Counted from the first letter of the stretch, positions 10,226 through 23,070 are shown. The stretch is 64,000 nucleotides of DNA from Ectobius pallidus (GCA_964059195.1 CAXKWD010000002.1:167282559-167346558); one strand, 5' to 3'. The notes: generated by a model not told the origin, from the letters alone. Made by a program: numbers and translations.

Positions 10226-10806
10226 AAGGTTCATGTAATGTTTATAAACGAATTCGTGTTTTTAATCCAACTGGTTTGGGTTTGTTTTTAAATTTTTTGC
10301 TGTTGGCAGTGCGCATGCGTGGAGTGCTAAAGTCCACAGTGAAAATAGTTCACGGCTCCACGTGCTTTAGTTACCCAAGTGGATACTAGCATGATGCCAT
10401 CAATGTTTTCAACTCAGCACATCTGGCTTGCAATCGAATTCCCACCGCCTCTGTCTCTGATGTGGTCCATGCTTTCAGTTTGAGGACCTGAGCAGCAGAG
10501 GACCGAGTTTGTGAAAGAGATGATAAGTTGAGAATTTTTACAGAACATTTTTTTCAAATAAAAATGTAGCCAATCTTAGCCATTTTCTAGGAAAAGTACA
10601 AAAACCAAATTTTCTTAAAGTAAAGTGGTACTGCAAGTACAAGAAAGTCGTCAAAATGCTTGTTTTGCACTGTTCACAGACTGACACACAAACAAGCAAA
10701 CAACAGAAAGACAAACAATACTTCCTGTATCTACAGAAGGCAGGTAAGGAGAGTAGTAGAAGACTAAGAAGAAGAAGCAATACTCACAACAATCTTTAGC
10801 AATATT
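10226..10806. other. No gene seen
   Basis: A leucine-rich minus-strand frame (10538-10780) exists, but it looks like chance translation of a purine-rich stretch of the plus strand. No motifs or repeats beyond that. Confidence 0.5.
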
Positions 10807-11132
10807 GTATTTAAATCACCGCCGTCTTGAGAATTACACTGCCTGTCCATGCTTAATTTTAACATGGAGTTCAGAGTATTGTTAAATTGCCTAATTTCTC
10901 CAGTAGCGGCGACACAGTTCACACCCAGATAGCATGAAATTCAAGCATATCTCAGTTTCCGGGTTTATACTTCAGAGGGCAACACAGTATACGGTAATGT
11001 AAAGGATATTGCAGCTGGGTGTGAAAGGTGCTGCCATCTGTAATGTCGCCACGTACTCAAAATTAGCCGTATAGGACAGGCAGTCTATACACGAGTAATA
11101 CAGTCTAGTCTAGAAGGCAGTGATTTAAATAC
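10807..11132. mobile_element. Hairpin-type MITE (326 bp)
   Basis: Outer ends GTATTTAAATCAC (10807-10819) and GTGATTTAAATAC (11120-11132) are exact inverted repeats. CTGCCTGTCC/GGACAGGCAG (10839/11074), GGCGAC/GTCGCC (10908/11045) and TTCACACCCAG/CTGGGTGTGAA (10918/11014) continue the inverted pairing inward, so the unit could fold as one long hairpin. It encodes nothing. The right edge abuts the dispersed repeat at 11134, which may be its target. No clear target duplication. Confidence 0.7.
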
Positions 11133-11133
11133 T

Positions 11134-11350
11134 TTGTCTTATAATTTAACAACAGTGAGGTGTTAACATGGAAACCATCATGTGACATGTCTTCCATAAA
11201 ACTTTCAAGTCCATCACATGTGAAACAAGTCAAGTAATCTGTATGCAAGTCTCAATATGAATCTACTTGAATATTAATGAAATCAAGACAACAAAATACA
11301 ATCCTTCCAATGATGAAGGTAGGTGTTCAGCACAAGATTTTTCTAACAGA
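11134..11350 (+). repeat. Dispersed repeat, copy 1 (copy 2 at 39422)
   Basis: Shares the order TTGTCTTATAATTT, GTGAGGTGTTAACATGAAAACC-like text, CTACTTG.ATATTAAT.GAA, ACAATC.TTCCAATG and CAGGTGTTCA.CACA.GAT with 39422-39650. Identity is moderate, so both are old copies of one unclassified family. Confidence 0.7.
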
Positions 11351-12983
11351 GAAGATGTACTGCAAAGCTACATCTACAAGTGTAAGATGAAATTTGTTTG
11401 TTCACATTTCCTTCTTCTGTATCGATATATGGCATTGGTGCTGATATAAATATAATCATATTCTGCCAATACAACTCCAGGTTGTAGACCTACTCCCTTC
11501 AGGGATGTAGCACCACAGAGTGTGGTTTGGTTTTAGTTTTGTTTAATTATTTTGAAAGCATAGGATAGGCATATTGTTATTAATCACAATGTCAGTAACA
11601 AAAATTATTTTTATATACAGTTCCTGATCTGAATTAAGGGATCCTGTCAGAGAAGTAGGCCTACATATATACAGTATCGATCACTGATTCATTTGATTAC
11701 AGAATAGGTGGAGCTACTGTTGGATGCTTCAACTTGAAACCATTACAGGGTCTTTACCAAGTACCAAGGAAAATAATTCCTGTACTTTAATCTACCTATT
11801 TTTGGACACCATATTTTAATCCATATTTTAAATAATTATGTAATTATTTTAATGAGCCTATCATCCATTCGTTATTGCTCCAAACTAAAATCATGATGAC
11901 TTCGCTATTATGATTGTATTTTCCATGTGATACTTGCTTCCAAATACATAACTGGAATGTAACTTGAACTGTTTGTATCACATTTATAGGACACGCTTAG
12001 CCTAAATTATATCAGTGCTTTCTCAAACGCCACCAAAATACATAGCAAAAGAAGAAAAGAGTGAGAGAGGGAGAGGGGAGGAACGCAGGGAGAGGGAAGG
12101 GAGGGAGAGAATGGGATTCCACAAGGTTCCATTTTTGGTTTACTTTTTCTAATATGCGCCTCAACACTTTTCACTTTGACGAAGAAGTCAACTAACAAAT
12201 TTATGATAAGCATTTATGATAAGCAGTCTACACATTGCCTGACTGACTGACTCTGTCCTACATCCCCAGTGTCGGTGCGAAGGGCCTCCAATTGGAGGTT
12301 TCTGATACCTGTGTGAATTTTGTTATGCTTATTTTTTGAGAGAGGAAATAAATACTGATACTACAGTTGGTAAAGTTCTTTACCTTTAACAATCGATTTA
12401 TGATAAATAAACCTATTGTTCCGGTAATATTCATATCTGCTCTATGTTATAATACAATAATACTGGTATCAAACAAAAATGAAACTCATTCTATAAAACT
12501 AATGACGACAATAATAATAATAATAACAATAACAATAATAATAAATTCAGGGCATCAAAATTTTCAGAGGCTATCTGATTATGACTGTAACCTATCATAC
12601 TATGGACATCTGAGAAAAATTAATTAAACATTATTTCTACTGCACTTATTAACATATTTCATTCGCAAATTAGCTTGTCAAAAATTCTTAAGGACTACAT
12701 ATTTTTAGTGAGCAATTTTGAGAAAATGGCAGTTAAAAAATTCAAAAGTCCTCATTGGGAATCTGACCCGAGGTGTTCTCTTTTAACTTTTAGAAAGCAC
12801 ATACATTCCCTATTCAGCATATGGCAAAAATTAGGTATTTCTTAATAAATATATCTGACCGAGAATAGGTCCAAAATCATGTCCAAGAATAAGAACATGG
12901 TAGATTTTAGTTTGAATTTCCTGCCAGCATGAATGCCATTTCCAGAAGAAACAAATTTGACTCCAAATGTTAGGAGAAAGATA
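11351..12983. other. No gene seen; contains a purine-rich tract
   Basis: 12058-12111 is almost pure G/A (GAGAGAGGGAGAGGGGAGG). An AATAAA lies near 12348 and short (AAT)n runs near 12507-12542. Open frames here are short and composition-biased. Nothing else recognised. Confidence 0.5.
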
Positions 12984-13364
12984 TTATAGACCCATTTCAT
13001 CTCAGATCATACAGGGGGTGTCACATCAAAATCATGGATTTTGCTGAAAAAAATATATGTTAAAGGACCACATGACCTAAGTTCAGAAATGAAATATTTT
13101 CCTTCTCACTTGATTTGTAACAATGTTACAGGCACACAAAGAATCGGGATTTTTGGTAACAAGTTGCACGCAAGGAAAATATTGCAATTTTCAAAGCGCT
13201 ATAAATCAGAAACCAAAAATTATGGAGACTTGAGGTTTTTTCATTTGAAAGCCTGTTCACAGTAGTTCCAAATCATGATATAGGAAGACATTTTTTAAAT
13301 TCTCTTTAACTCTAAAATTCAACATGAGAATACAAAAAATTGAATTTTTTTCCAAAGTTCATGT

Positions 13365-15202
13365 CGCACACCCACTAGAAGAGTGGTACATCTTCAAATA
13401 TCTCACTTTTGGGAAATGGAGATTGAAGTTTCGTCAAATTTCAAAGCATGCTGGTGAAAACAGGGAATACTTTTTTGTAATATTTTTATAGCATATAGTT
13501 TGGTCATAACACTTTATCTCTTTTTTTGAAAGAAAGTGCTTTTTAAGTGGATATTTTACTATAATTTCACAAGATGTAACTATATTCGAGATAGGCTCTA
13601 GTCGCATTGCCGTGAGATGTAACGTTAATATTAAAATTATAATATTAATTTTAAAATATTTTTTCGTTTATACTAAAGAAAATATTTGTTTTGTTATGGT
13701 TGATACAAATTAATTAAGTCAGCAGTAATATAAATTGAACATTTACTTGTATTCTCAAAATTAAGAATATATTACAATATTATTTATCAATATCATGAAA
13801 ACCAGTGTTTTATACTTATGTAAAATAGAGTTGTAATATATTTAAAAAAAGAAAAGAAATACTGCCACATATCACAGCCGCAGTCCCTACGTCATTCATC
13901 TTAAAATGCTTTCCTTCATAACTGAATACAAACTGCATGTTCATAGACAACAGCAATGGACTATTAGATTAAATAATAAAAAAATTAAAATAACAAAACG
14001 AACACTGAATCGGGAACTATTTTGTAAGTACATTGGAAAGAGGCATAGAAACTGCAATAAGCCCGTGGAATGGTTTTGCAGGTCCAAAGAGTAATCAAAC
14101 TTTGTTTCTTTCGAGCAGAAATACTAGGCGAGGAATTGTAAATTGCCCTTCCTTCCAAGTTTGGAGGGTCTCCATTTCATCGGAAACACTCACAGGCACT
14201 GGAAGATTCTTCTGGGTGGTGCGCATCATTTCATCCTTTTGCTTGTGTTGATAAATAAACATTTCCTCGAAAGTATTTGATTTAAGAAATGTCTTATAAT
14301 AACATTTTATGGGATTGTATTTCCAAGTTCGAAATTTTGAAATTGATTGGCTGCAATTTACAGTTGTCATTAATTTTTTCCATACTTTTTCAGACAAATC
14401 TTTGAAATTTATGAAGTCCTTGTGGCCGTATTCAACAACTTTGAAGTAGGGGTTTGTCTTTTTTTGCAGTTCTGATTATTTGGTAATATTGGTCCAGCTT
14501 TTCGAACCCTCCTGTTTTCTTTCTCTATCAAAGAGTGTACTGCATCATCCTCATTTTGTGTGTGACCTTTGATGAGATATTTTTTTATGATGCTGTTCAC
14601 GTTTGTTAACATAGAAATAGAATAGCCTACATGTACATCATAAATAAGAATTTATTCTTCTGCTGACCCCCACAACTGTCTGAATAAAATATAAAATCAA
14701 CTGGATTAGAAGATTTTTTTCGGAAACAGCCTCCATGTACTTGAATACGCAAATTGAAATTTCTGTTGATCCCCTGTTGCTTTCTCTACCGTGCCAAACT
14801 TTGCAGAGAGTTTCTTCATATTTCAAATTATAAATGGTAAAATCAAAGGTGGACAGCTTAGAATTGTATTAAAATGTAACGCTACTAATCATCATATTAC
14901 ATCGGAAATCAACGTACTCAAAACCGAAGACCGTTATATCTCAAGATGCAACACTATTAACTGTCTCGCCACCTTGGAAGCCAGCACCGAACTGAGTTGT
15001 TCCGAAATGTAACCCTAGTCGCCCATTCGTAGGTCCGCAACTACAAAACCGAAAAGCGTTACAAACGCTACCAAGTGGCTATTTGAAGAGCTAAAGTTAC
15101 AACTCTTATCGAGATTCTAGAACACATATTTGTGCATCTGGGTATGGTATTATCTCGAAATGGATATTTTCAGAGATGTAACACTCTTCTAGTGGGGGTG
15201 CG
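13365..15202 (-). mobile_element. 1.84-kb DNA transposon with DUF7869-type gene, TSD ATGT
   Basis: Ends are CGCACACCCACTAGAAGAGTG (left) and its inverse with CGCACCCCCACTAG (right); similarity continues for about 40 bp. Each end is flanked by ATGT (13361-13364 and 15203-15206). The intact right arm of the surrounding repeat has the uninterrupted site (TTCGTGTATTTT), with one copy of the motif, which validates the junctions. The interior holds a broken minus-strand gene. Four-base duplications fit several superfamilies; I do not assign one. Confidence 0.8.
14095..14826 (-). pseudogene. Broken transposon gene resembling DUF7869 proteins
   Basis: Three consecutive minus-strand frames plus shifted segments give conserved blocks in order: GSTEISICVFKYMEAV; then, in another frame, YSDSCGGQQKNKF (a Ser-Asp-x-Cys-Gly-Gly-Gln box); KKYLIKGHTQNEDDAVHSLI (Gly-His-Thr-Gln-Asn-Glu and His-Ser); then VVEYGHKDFINFKDL and a basic C-terminus near 14095. 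From memory these blocks occur in arthropod proteins carrying DUF7869, often transposon-linked. At least three frameshifts make it a pseudogene. The acidic and His positions could be part of an RNase H-like catalytic core, which is inference. Confidence 0.6.
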
Positions 15203-15645
15203 ATGTATTTTTTTTGAAAATGTGAACAGTTGTAAGTCATGACTTTTATTGGGATAATATGGTATGGCAACTGGACTAATTATTAGCAATAAAATTTCTG
15301 CCCTAGCTTCTCACATTAAGTAAATAAATCTTTGTAAAAAGTGAGAAAACACACTTTTGACTGTTTTTCAGAAATGATTTTCTCCAAAACACCCATCTCA
15401 AAAGTTTTGAAAATTACACAAAATATTCTTTGATGGTTGTTCTTATAGGTGGTACAATCACATTGGGGGATATTTGTGTGGAAAACCTGAGAGAATTTTT
15501 TCAAAACTACCTGTTCCATAATGTTGGACATTTAGTATATAATGTATTACATTGACAACACTGTTTTGCCAAAGTTTCCAATGTACACAGTTCTATTAAA
15601 TGAAATTGTATTGAAAGATCACACCATAGATGGTTGAGTCCATTT

Positions 15646-16807
15646 CGGGATTGGAAATCTTACCACTAGAGAGGTTTTTGAGTCCAAATTCAGCAAAGGG
15701 TATTGCTGGTTCTTTGTGAGAGTCCATCAGTTTCAGTTAATTATTAATATTGATCACTCGATTTAGAAAAAACTACATAAGGTAAAATATATGTTAACAT
15801 ATACAAATAATGTAATATCATTAGGCCTATATTTTTCACTTGTAACATCACATTGCTGAGAAGAGTTCTTCTGTCATCTTCATATGTTTTGCATTAAACT
15901 TATGAAGCTGGGCTGACTGTCCATGTGGAAAAGAATGATCCAGCTTGAGAAGCACATGGGGAATTTATTTCCAAATACTTTCCTATTAAAACATTTCTTT
16001 GTTTATTTTTATTTATCTTGAGATTATTATATTTAGTGTAGTGTTTTTTCATGAATTGATTAATTAATTCAATATATTTTGATCAAGCTATTTTTTGGGT
16101 TGGCGAATATCTAATTATTTTAACCTTCTGTTTTTTTAATCACACTTCTTCAAAATGGATAGCTTCATCCACGTTTCATTCACCTTTTCCAAGAGCAAGG
16201 AGTTCTTTTTCAACAAGATATTGCTAATTTTGGGTGAAAGGCCTTTTTCTTCATTTTTATCATGGATTCAGTAATTCAACGACCATGAAGATTGCATGTA
16301 ACACAATATTAAGGACCTCAAGGACTTCTTTACGAAGATAATAAATCTTCAATCCTCAGGACATTCATACTAATCAAGGGGAAAATCCTTCATTTTGTGA
16401 GTAATTTCGTGAATCACATACCGAAGGTAAGTTTAACAGCATATTTGGACCAAGGCTTCGTGAGATTCGCAGTCTCAAAGAGAATTTAATGTAATTGTGA
16501 TTGATAATAAATGTAGACATTTATCATTTAGCAAGTGTGTAAATCACTTAATTCAATGCAAATCCTCATTCTGAGCTTCAGATACTGTAAACATTCAAAT
16601 TTTATCATTTCTACGAACATTAACACGCAAATATTCTAGCTAGTGAGAAGTAACAATGTCATTAAGCTACATATTTTTGCTACAATTATAGCTGGTCCTC
16701 CGATTGTATACAGTTCCAGTACATTTACATGTGTATTCAATTAGCTTCATAAACATCAAGATTACGACGAACATTTCCTCAACGCATGTTTATGTTATTC
16801 AAGTGAC
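15646..16807. other. Centre of the inverted-ended unit; no gene seen
   Basis: AT-rich, no open frame of note and no recognisable motif. It is bounded on both sides by inverted copies of CCATCTATGGTGTGATC. Confidence 0.5.
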
Positions 16808-17974
16808 GTCACTCCGGAAATGGACTCAGCCATCTATGGTGTGATCTTTCAATACAATTTCATTTAATAGAACTGTGTACATTGGAAACATTTGGCAAAA
16901 CAGTGTTGTCAATGTAATACATTATATACTAAATGTCCAACATTATGGAACAGGTAGAGTAGTTTTGAAAAAATTCTCTCAGGTTTTCCACACCAATATC
17001 CCCCAATGTGATTGTACCACCTATAAGAACAACCATCAAAGAATATTTTGTGTAATTTTCAAAACTTTTGAGATGGGTGTTTTGGAGAAAATCATTTCTA
17101 AAAAACAGTCAAAAATGTGTTTTCTCACTTTTTACAAATATTTATCTACTTAATGTGAGAAGCTAGGGCAGAAATTTTATTGCTGATAATTAGTCCAGTT
17201 TCCATATCATATTATACCAATAAAAGTCATGACTTACGACTGTTCACATTTTCAAAAAAAATACACGAACTTTGGAAAAAAATTCAATTTTTTGTATTTT
17301 CATGTTGAATTTTAGAGTTAAAGAGAATTTCAAAAATGTCTTCCTATATCATGATTTGAAACTACGTACTATGAACAGGCTTTAAAATAAAAAAACCTCA
17401 AGTCTCCATAATTTTTTGTTTCTGATTTATAGCGCTTTGAAAATTGCAATATTTTCCTTGCGTGCAACTTTTTACCAAACATCCCGATTCTTTGTGTGCC
17501 TGTAACATTGTTACAAATCAAGTGAGAAGGAAAATATTTCATTTCTGAACATAGGTCATGTGGTCCTTTAACATATATTTCTTTAAGCCGATTTTGAAAT
17601 CCAAAGGTGACACATTTGGTACTAAGCTGTATGATTTGAGATGAAATGGGTCTATAACTGTTTGGTGTAACTACCTTGGTCACAAATAGCTGATATCTTC
17701 TTAAAATAGCAGTTCCTAAAATAATTTTTGTTTTTATATTGACCAAGAAATTCAGTAACCACTTTATAGCTTGTTTAAAATATAAATAATTTTTAGAGCA
17801 TATATACATGCGTTCAGGTCAATTCTCAGCATATTGAGGCATTAGTAATCCTGCTACTTAATGCTAATTTTCACAATTTCTTGAAGCTTTTAGTTTTTCT
17901 GTTGAATGCAAAAGTGTTACAAAAGTCTGACAATAGGAGTTGTCTGACAATAGCACCATCTAACCTACTGCATC

Positions 17975-18212
17975 CATCTACTTGCTTACTTATTTATTCA
18001 ATGGCAATAGACAATTCCTAAGTAAGCTAAAGGAATATTATCTATTTTATGGAACCCTAAGGTGCATTGCCGCGCTTACCTGAGCCCTGCCATTCAACCC
18101 TATTCTGTGCTAACTCCATCCAACCATCCCTCTCAAATCCTACTTGTCTATAGTCCAGCTGATACTGTCTTGGGTCAACGGTTCTAGATGTCGCTAAGGT
18201 ACAACTTCAACG
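17975..18212 (-). repeat. 3' end of an R1/I-like LINE, 5'-truncated copy
   Basis: The plus strand reads AATGGCAATAGACAATTCC ... CCTGAGCCCTGCCATTCAAC ... CCATCCCTCTCA. The same series occurs around the LTR insertion (18273-18345 plus 28189-28250), where it follows the RNase H domain of a LINE. It therefore represents the 3' UTR of the same LINE family. It adjoins the second copy's tetranucleotide tail directly, so two LINE ends lie in tandem. Confidence 0.7.
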
Positions 18213-18216
18213 CTTG

Positions 18217-18256
<40 letters not shown>

Positions 18257-18272
18257 TTTACTTACTTACTGA
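18213..18272. repeat. (TTAC)n microsatellite, LINE tail
   Basis: About 14 units of TTAC/CTTA with a few variants. On the minus strand it is (GTAA)n at the 3' end of the R1/I-like LINE copy. Confidence 0.9.
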
Positions 18273-18345
18273 CTTGCTCAACGGCAATAGACACTTCCTA
18301 AGGAAGCTAAAGGAATATCATCTATTTTATGGAACCTGAAGGTTC
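18273..18345 (-). repeat. 3' UTR end of the split R1/I-like LINE
   Basis: Matches the copy at 17990-18060 and connects across the LTR element to 28189 onward. The last four bases, GTTC (18342-18345), are duplicated at 28189-28192. Confidence 0.8.
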
Positions 18346-19306
18346 TGTTGTGCCCTCGCCCAGGAGGTGGCACATGTCAGGAATATTCGAACGATCGGCT
18401 CTACGTTCGTTATCTTCTTCTTTAATTACCTTTCATTCGTTTCTGAAATAAATATTATTTCTAACACCAACAATCATGATTTTACTCTTTTAATTATTTA
18501 ACTTAAATAAAACTATTAATTCGGATGGATCAGGATCTTATACTCTCGTAAGAAAACACTCGAAATTAATTTACATATTTATTCTAAAAATCAATAAGTG
18601 AATATGTTTCCTTGAACTTACATTTTACTGAGTTCTTCACAACCATCCTCAACTTCATGGCTTCCGTCGTCTAGCGACGTCGATGCACTTATCAACTTCA
18701 TGTAGAGTAAAAGTCTGAGTCTGAGAGTGAGGCCTATTTCGGCCAGGTTTATATAACCATCCTTGCCACACCCAAACCTCGGTCAAGAGTCGTGATCAAA
18801 CAAAATAACATAAGAAAGTACTATATGCCTTTCTTGTATGCAAATCGCCTATTATTTGCATGAACACAATATGAATATTACTGAATTGACTTAATTCAAT
18901 AAAAGCTTAAATCTTGCGTTAAGCAACGGAAAATAATGACATAATTATGACCTCATCAACAACCAATAGAAACTAGTCTATTTTATCCTTACTCAGTACT
19001 CTGTGAATAATGTTTACGCAAATGTGCTATACTTCATGTTCTGACAATGAACGTAATATAATACTTCTTTCCTTTTACAAACTGCAATCTTTGCTTTATT
19101 CATGTGACTTCTAAAGCAATATCCATAAAAATATGTAATTGTCTTAACTTTATATTTCAACAATAAAATGTTAATCTCTTTGACCCATGCATTGTCGTAT
19201 CCTAAATTATAACATTGCTATTATAATCCGGGAGAAACAATGACAATGATTTCCGGTATAACCGTGGTATACGAAGGTATACTCAGGTATATACCAGGGC
19301 TCAACA
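18346..19306 (-). repeat. 3' LTR (minus orientation)
   Basis: 961 bp, starting TGTTGTGCC and ending CTCAACA on the plus strand. It has the same length as the other LTR and appears identical to it line by line. Confidence 0.92.
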
Positions 19307-19309
19307 TCA

Positions 19310-19328
19310 CCCCCTTCTTTTTTTAAAA
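19310..19328 (-). other. Polypurine tract of the LTR element
   Basis: Next to the 3' LTR the minus strand reads AAAAAAAGAAGGGGGTGA, the purine run that would prime plus-strand DNA synthesis. It appears intact. Confidence 0.7.
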
Positions 19329-22300
19329 CGAGCTGTTCCGTTTGGAACACTCGATTTTCAAGAAAATTCCAAAATTCTCGATCTTGTTGAGAGCTGCAAG
19401 ATTCATTCATTCAACAGTTATCGCTTGTAGAGTTTTAATTCCACAGTGGCTTCAATCATACATCAATCAGGCTTACAAGAATGTTATTCCGTTCCAGCGG
19501 CCTTCAATTATTTACTTACAGTCTTAACAAGTCGACAAACTGATAGGGGTTATGTATGCCTCCTCTTTTGGTCACTTTAATTTAAATACAGCTCAAATTT
19601 ATTTAATCTTTAAATTCATTATTCATTTCTTTCTTATTGGCTTTGATGTCCATAATTTTCCTCTTATTACATAATAATTAATTTTACTTTAATCTATTAA
19701 CACGACTGTTTGATCCTGTTTGGTTTTTAACTACAAAAATTTAATTTTACTTTAAAATCATTTTATAGTTGTGATAGTTGTGAATCCTCCTATATATACT
19801 GATATGTATATACTCATTTAACATTTAGTTATTTAGAGTGAGTGTGTGTGTTGTGTTTGTTTACATTCTTTCATTATTACATAATATTTTCTTTTCATCT
19901 TGAATAAAATTATTACATTCAATTGATTTGATGTCTTTTACTAAACAAACTGAAGATCTGTGCCAGTGAAATTGTCGGACTAATTAAAATAACTCTTCAA
20001 TGAACGGTGACGTCGTCCTTCTCATCTCTGCACATCATATGGTCGGAAGGTTATTGCTTCTTCTGGACTCTTGGACCATGACGTCTTGTTTGGTTAAGAT
20101 CAGGTTCCTTAACTCTTCTCTTCATCAGCTTGGCTCGTATCTGTATTAAACACAGACCACAATAATAATTATTACATCGTAATATTTGCTTTTTTTTCTG
20201 ACACCATAACTTAATTTGTTATTCTTTAACATTTTTATTTAAACTTTAACGTCATCAATATCTTTCATCAATATCTTTAATTTTCTGACTATTCTTTCAT
20301 TAATGACTTACTTCATTTCGCAAAGACTTCAAGTCTATGCTGAATATATCTTTATTTACTTCTGGCAACAACATTTTATTATCACATAATTTATGTAATT
20401 ATCTTCAGTAATATGGGGCAAAACTCAAAATTAATTAAATAATATTACAATTAATAATGTCTTCAAGTATGCTTGTTATTCAAACAAAATGATGAATCTA
20501 CTCGTAATTCATTTTTAAAGTAACTTACGCACTTCCAGTGGAAGGCTATACCCTCATAATAATACATATAAATTAAAGTAGGCGATACCACACAGGTGAT
20601 TGTTGATCTCCTCCGATCTTCCTGTCACAAGTCTCAATGGCTTCTTTGGCTGTCCTGTGAATCGGCAGGTTCACAGTTTAGCTGGTTGGCTAAAATGTTA
20701 CTAGTCGTCTGGACTATGGTACATAAATCGCCTTACATCTGCAATTATTTCTATCATCAAGCAAACACAATATATTGTATTAATTGTCATAATTAAACAT
20801 TGGAAATCAAACTGGATAAAATAAAAACTTAATGCGCTATCATAGTTTGTTGTAACTCGTTACGGTAATGTCCGTACTCTATATAATTCAAAATACTTGT
20901 CCAATGACTTCAAAAATATATAAATCCATAAAAATTAATTTACTAACTTCGACAACTGACAGTAAGAAAATTCCTTCAAGAAATTTCAAAACATTTAAAA
21001 TTGCAAAAATGGCAAAACTTAAAATGAATTAAGCTGAGCTTTCCAATAACTATGAAATTAACATCTTTTCCACTGTATCGAATGTTGCTTTAATTCTTTT
21101 AATGTGTCAACGAAAATTTGTAGTTTTAGCAATTATGTTAATGCTTTCGTAACTACATTCAATTCAAACAAAACATCTTCAATGAATTTATTTAAAATGT
21201 ATCATGTTTGTTTAATATATTTAATAAATTCCTTATGGTTAATTGGTTCTAGTATTACCAATAAATTTTCTCATTCTATACATCGTATAGTATTTCGTAA
21301 TTTAAAATTTCATATATTAAATAAAACTGTTATTTACACACTGCTTTCATAAAATCAATTTACAATATAATTTCTCTTAATTGTTGACATCTTTCGTACG
21401 TTGCCTAAAATATCATAATAAAACTAAATTTCATTACAATAATCTATTTAACACCTTAAAAAAAATAATTTTCTTTACTGTATCCTTTACTAGATTTCGT
21501 CGCATTTCGTTCTGCTGCATTACTAAATCTTAATTTCCATTTAATTGTTATATCTATACTCTGTAACAAAGTATTTTATTTGTATTAAATTCTATAATGA
21601 CTTTCTTGTGTTGCTTGGATTACTGTTACTACTAATTTCATTTTCTGTGCTTTCTTGGGATTTCTTATATTCTTAATATTCTTTACGTTCCTAGGGGTTT
21701 TAATATTCTTAATATTCTTTACGTTCCTTTGAGATTCTATGGTGCAAACTTATTTATTCTGCGCGTTCACTTTTCATTCGTGACCCTGCTCGAGTGGTTC
21801 TAAATTATGTATATGTCTTCTTCGTACCTAACTTCATGGGATTTATTTCTATTGCGGGTTCCACTATTCCTTCGGAGTTCCTTCCCGTGAGTTTTGTCCT
21901 CACTACTCCGGTACACACCGTTTTTGAACCTAAACCTCACATGGGGTTTACACACACCAAGTTATATTCATTCTCAAAAGTTCTCCTACTTTTGAAAGTT
22001 TCATTATTTGCAGAACTATCATTATTGATAACTTTGGTAGTTTCTTCATTTGCGGTTCTCTTTAATTCCTGGGAGTTTTATTAATCACGCGTTGCTCGAT
22101 AATCTTCGGGACTTTCATTCATTTTCGAAAGCTTCATTAAACTTTGGTAGCTTCATTAACTGTTGGAGTCCTTTTATTTACGTGTGCCTCGTTAAATATT
22201 AAAATCTCATCAAACGTGAAAATCTCTTAAATGTAAAAGTCTCTTGGTCAAATATTGAAAATCTAGTTATCAATGTGCACTCGCTAACTGATCATAATTC

Positions 22301-22774
22301 TTAATAGTGAAAGAGATGACTACTTGTGCGCGCTCCCGTTGCAACCTGTCCCTTAGTCTTCTTCAACGGACTCTCATTCACCTTACTGAAATGACTTCTG
22401 TCGTCATTTTTCCCATCGTCATCCATGTGACGGTATACTAACTGGCTAAAGGCTTTCCGTCCTCTGACGACCAATATTCATCCACCGGTTACTGTGTCCT
22501 AGCTAATCGGTAGGCTTGCTTTCATGACCCCTTTTCATGACATTTTTTTTTTTTCTTCATGGCATCTTTTCATGACATTAGGCTTCGCTTACTATTTTTC
22601 TATCTTTCTATTGTGGGTGTATTGCTGGCACCATTTCATGTCGTCTGGTTTCCTTTCCAGAAACAATGTCCTCCCCCATTAGGACGTAACTTTATCCTAC
22701 TAATATGAACTACCAATGTTTTTCCATTTTAAACATAATACGATAGTAAACCTCATTTATGTTCCCCTCAATGG

Positions 22775-23070
22775 TCAATAGGGCCTATCCAAAGTTTTGG
22801 ATAAATTTTTTTTTTTCATTACGCCTTTCACTGTGGCCGTAAAATATAATAGTACCTTATTCCCTATTTTAAATAATCCATAACGAAAATTCATCTTATC
22901 GTTATACTGCTTTGCATGCACTACTTGCTTTTCCGAATACGGCTTCGAACAATTCATACGTGTATTCTAATTTTATCTGCTACAGTATCAACCGTATTAT
23001 TTACTGTCTCATTCCTTGAAAATCTAAAAAATATTTTATAAAAAAATGGTAATTTCATTTCTTCCCATGC
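22775..23070 (-). pseudogene. Remnant of a Ty3/gypsy integrase C-terminus
   Basis: A 60-codon frame (22775-22957) reads KQVVHAKQYNDKM, FKIGNKVLLYF and KKKNLSKTLDRPY. This is the pattern A-x-x-Y-x-D, F-x-x-G-x-x-V-L-L, K-K-L-x-x-x-x-x-x-P-Y found at the integrase end of Ty3/gypsy pol. Upstream another frame gives MKLPFFYK and NETVNNTVDTVADKI, consistent with preceding integrase sequence. Frames are shifted and stopped, so it is inactive. Confidence 0.6.

Larger units (their letters stand above)
12984..17657. mobile_element. 4.7-kb unit with ~0.8-kb inverted ends (unclassified), interrupted by another transposon
   Basis: TTATAGACCCATTTCATCTC at 12984 recurs inverted at 17657. The left arm runs 12984-13364, is broken by the transposon at 13365-15202, and continues 15207-15645. 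The right arm is the uninterrupted reverse complement, 16808-17657. Putting the left arm back together gives about 820 bp against 850 bp on the right. Between the arms lies 1.16 kb (15646-16807) with no recognisable gene. Translations of the arms (e.g. KEIYVKGPHDL) are open for 70-146 codons in both copies but match no family I know. It could be a TIR transposon or two opposed copies of one repeat; no target duplication was found. Confidence 0.7.

Noticed and set aside
10538..10780. Leucine-rich secreted peptide on the minus strand
   Set aside because: Composition reflects a purine-rich plus strand; no conserved motif, signal or splice context.
21794..22084. 96-codon plus-strand membrane-like ORF
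   Set aside because: It is antisense to the LTR element and reflects T-rich composition.
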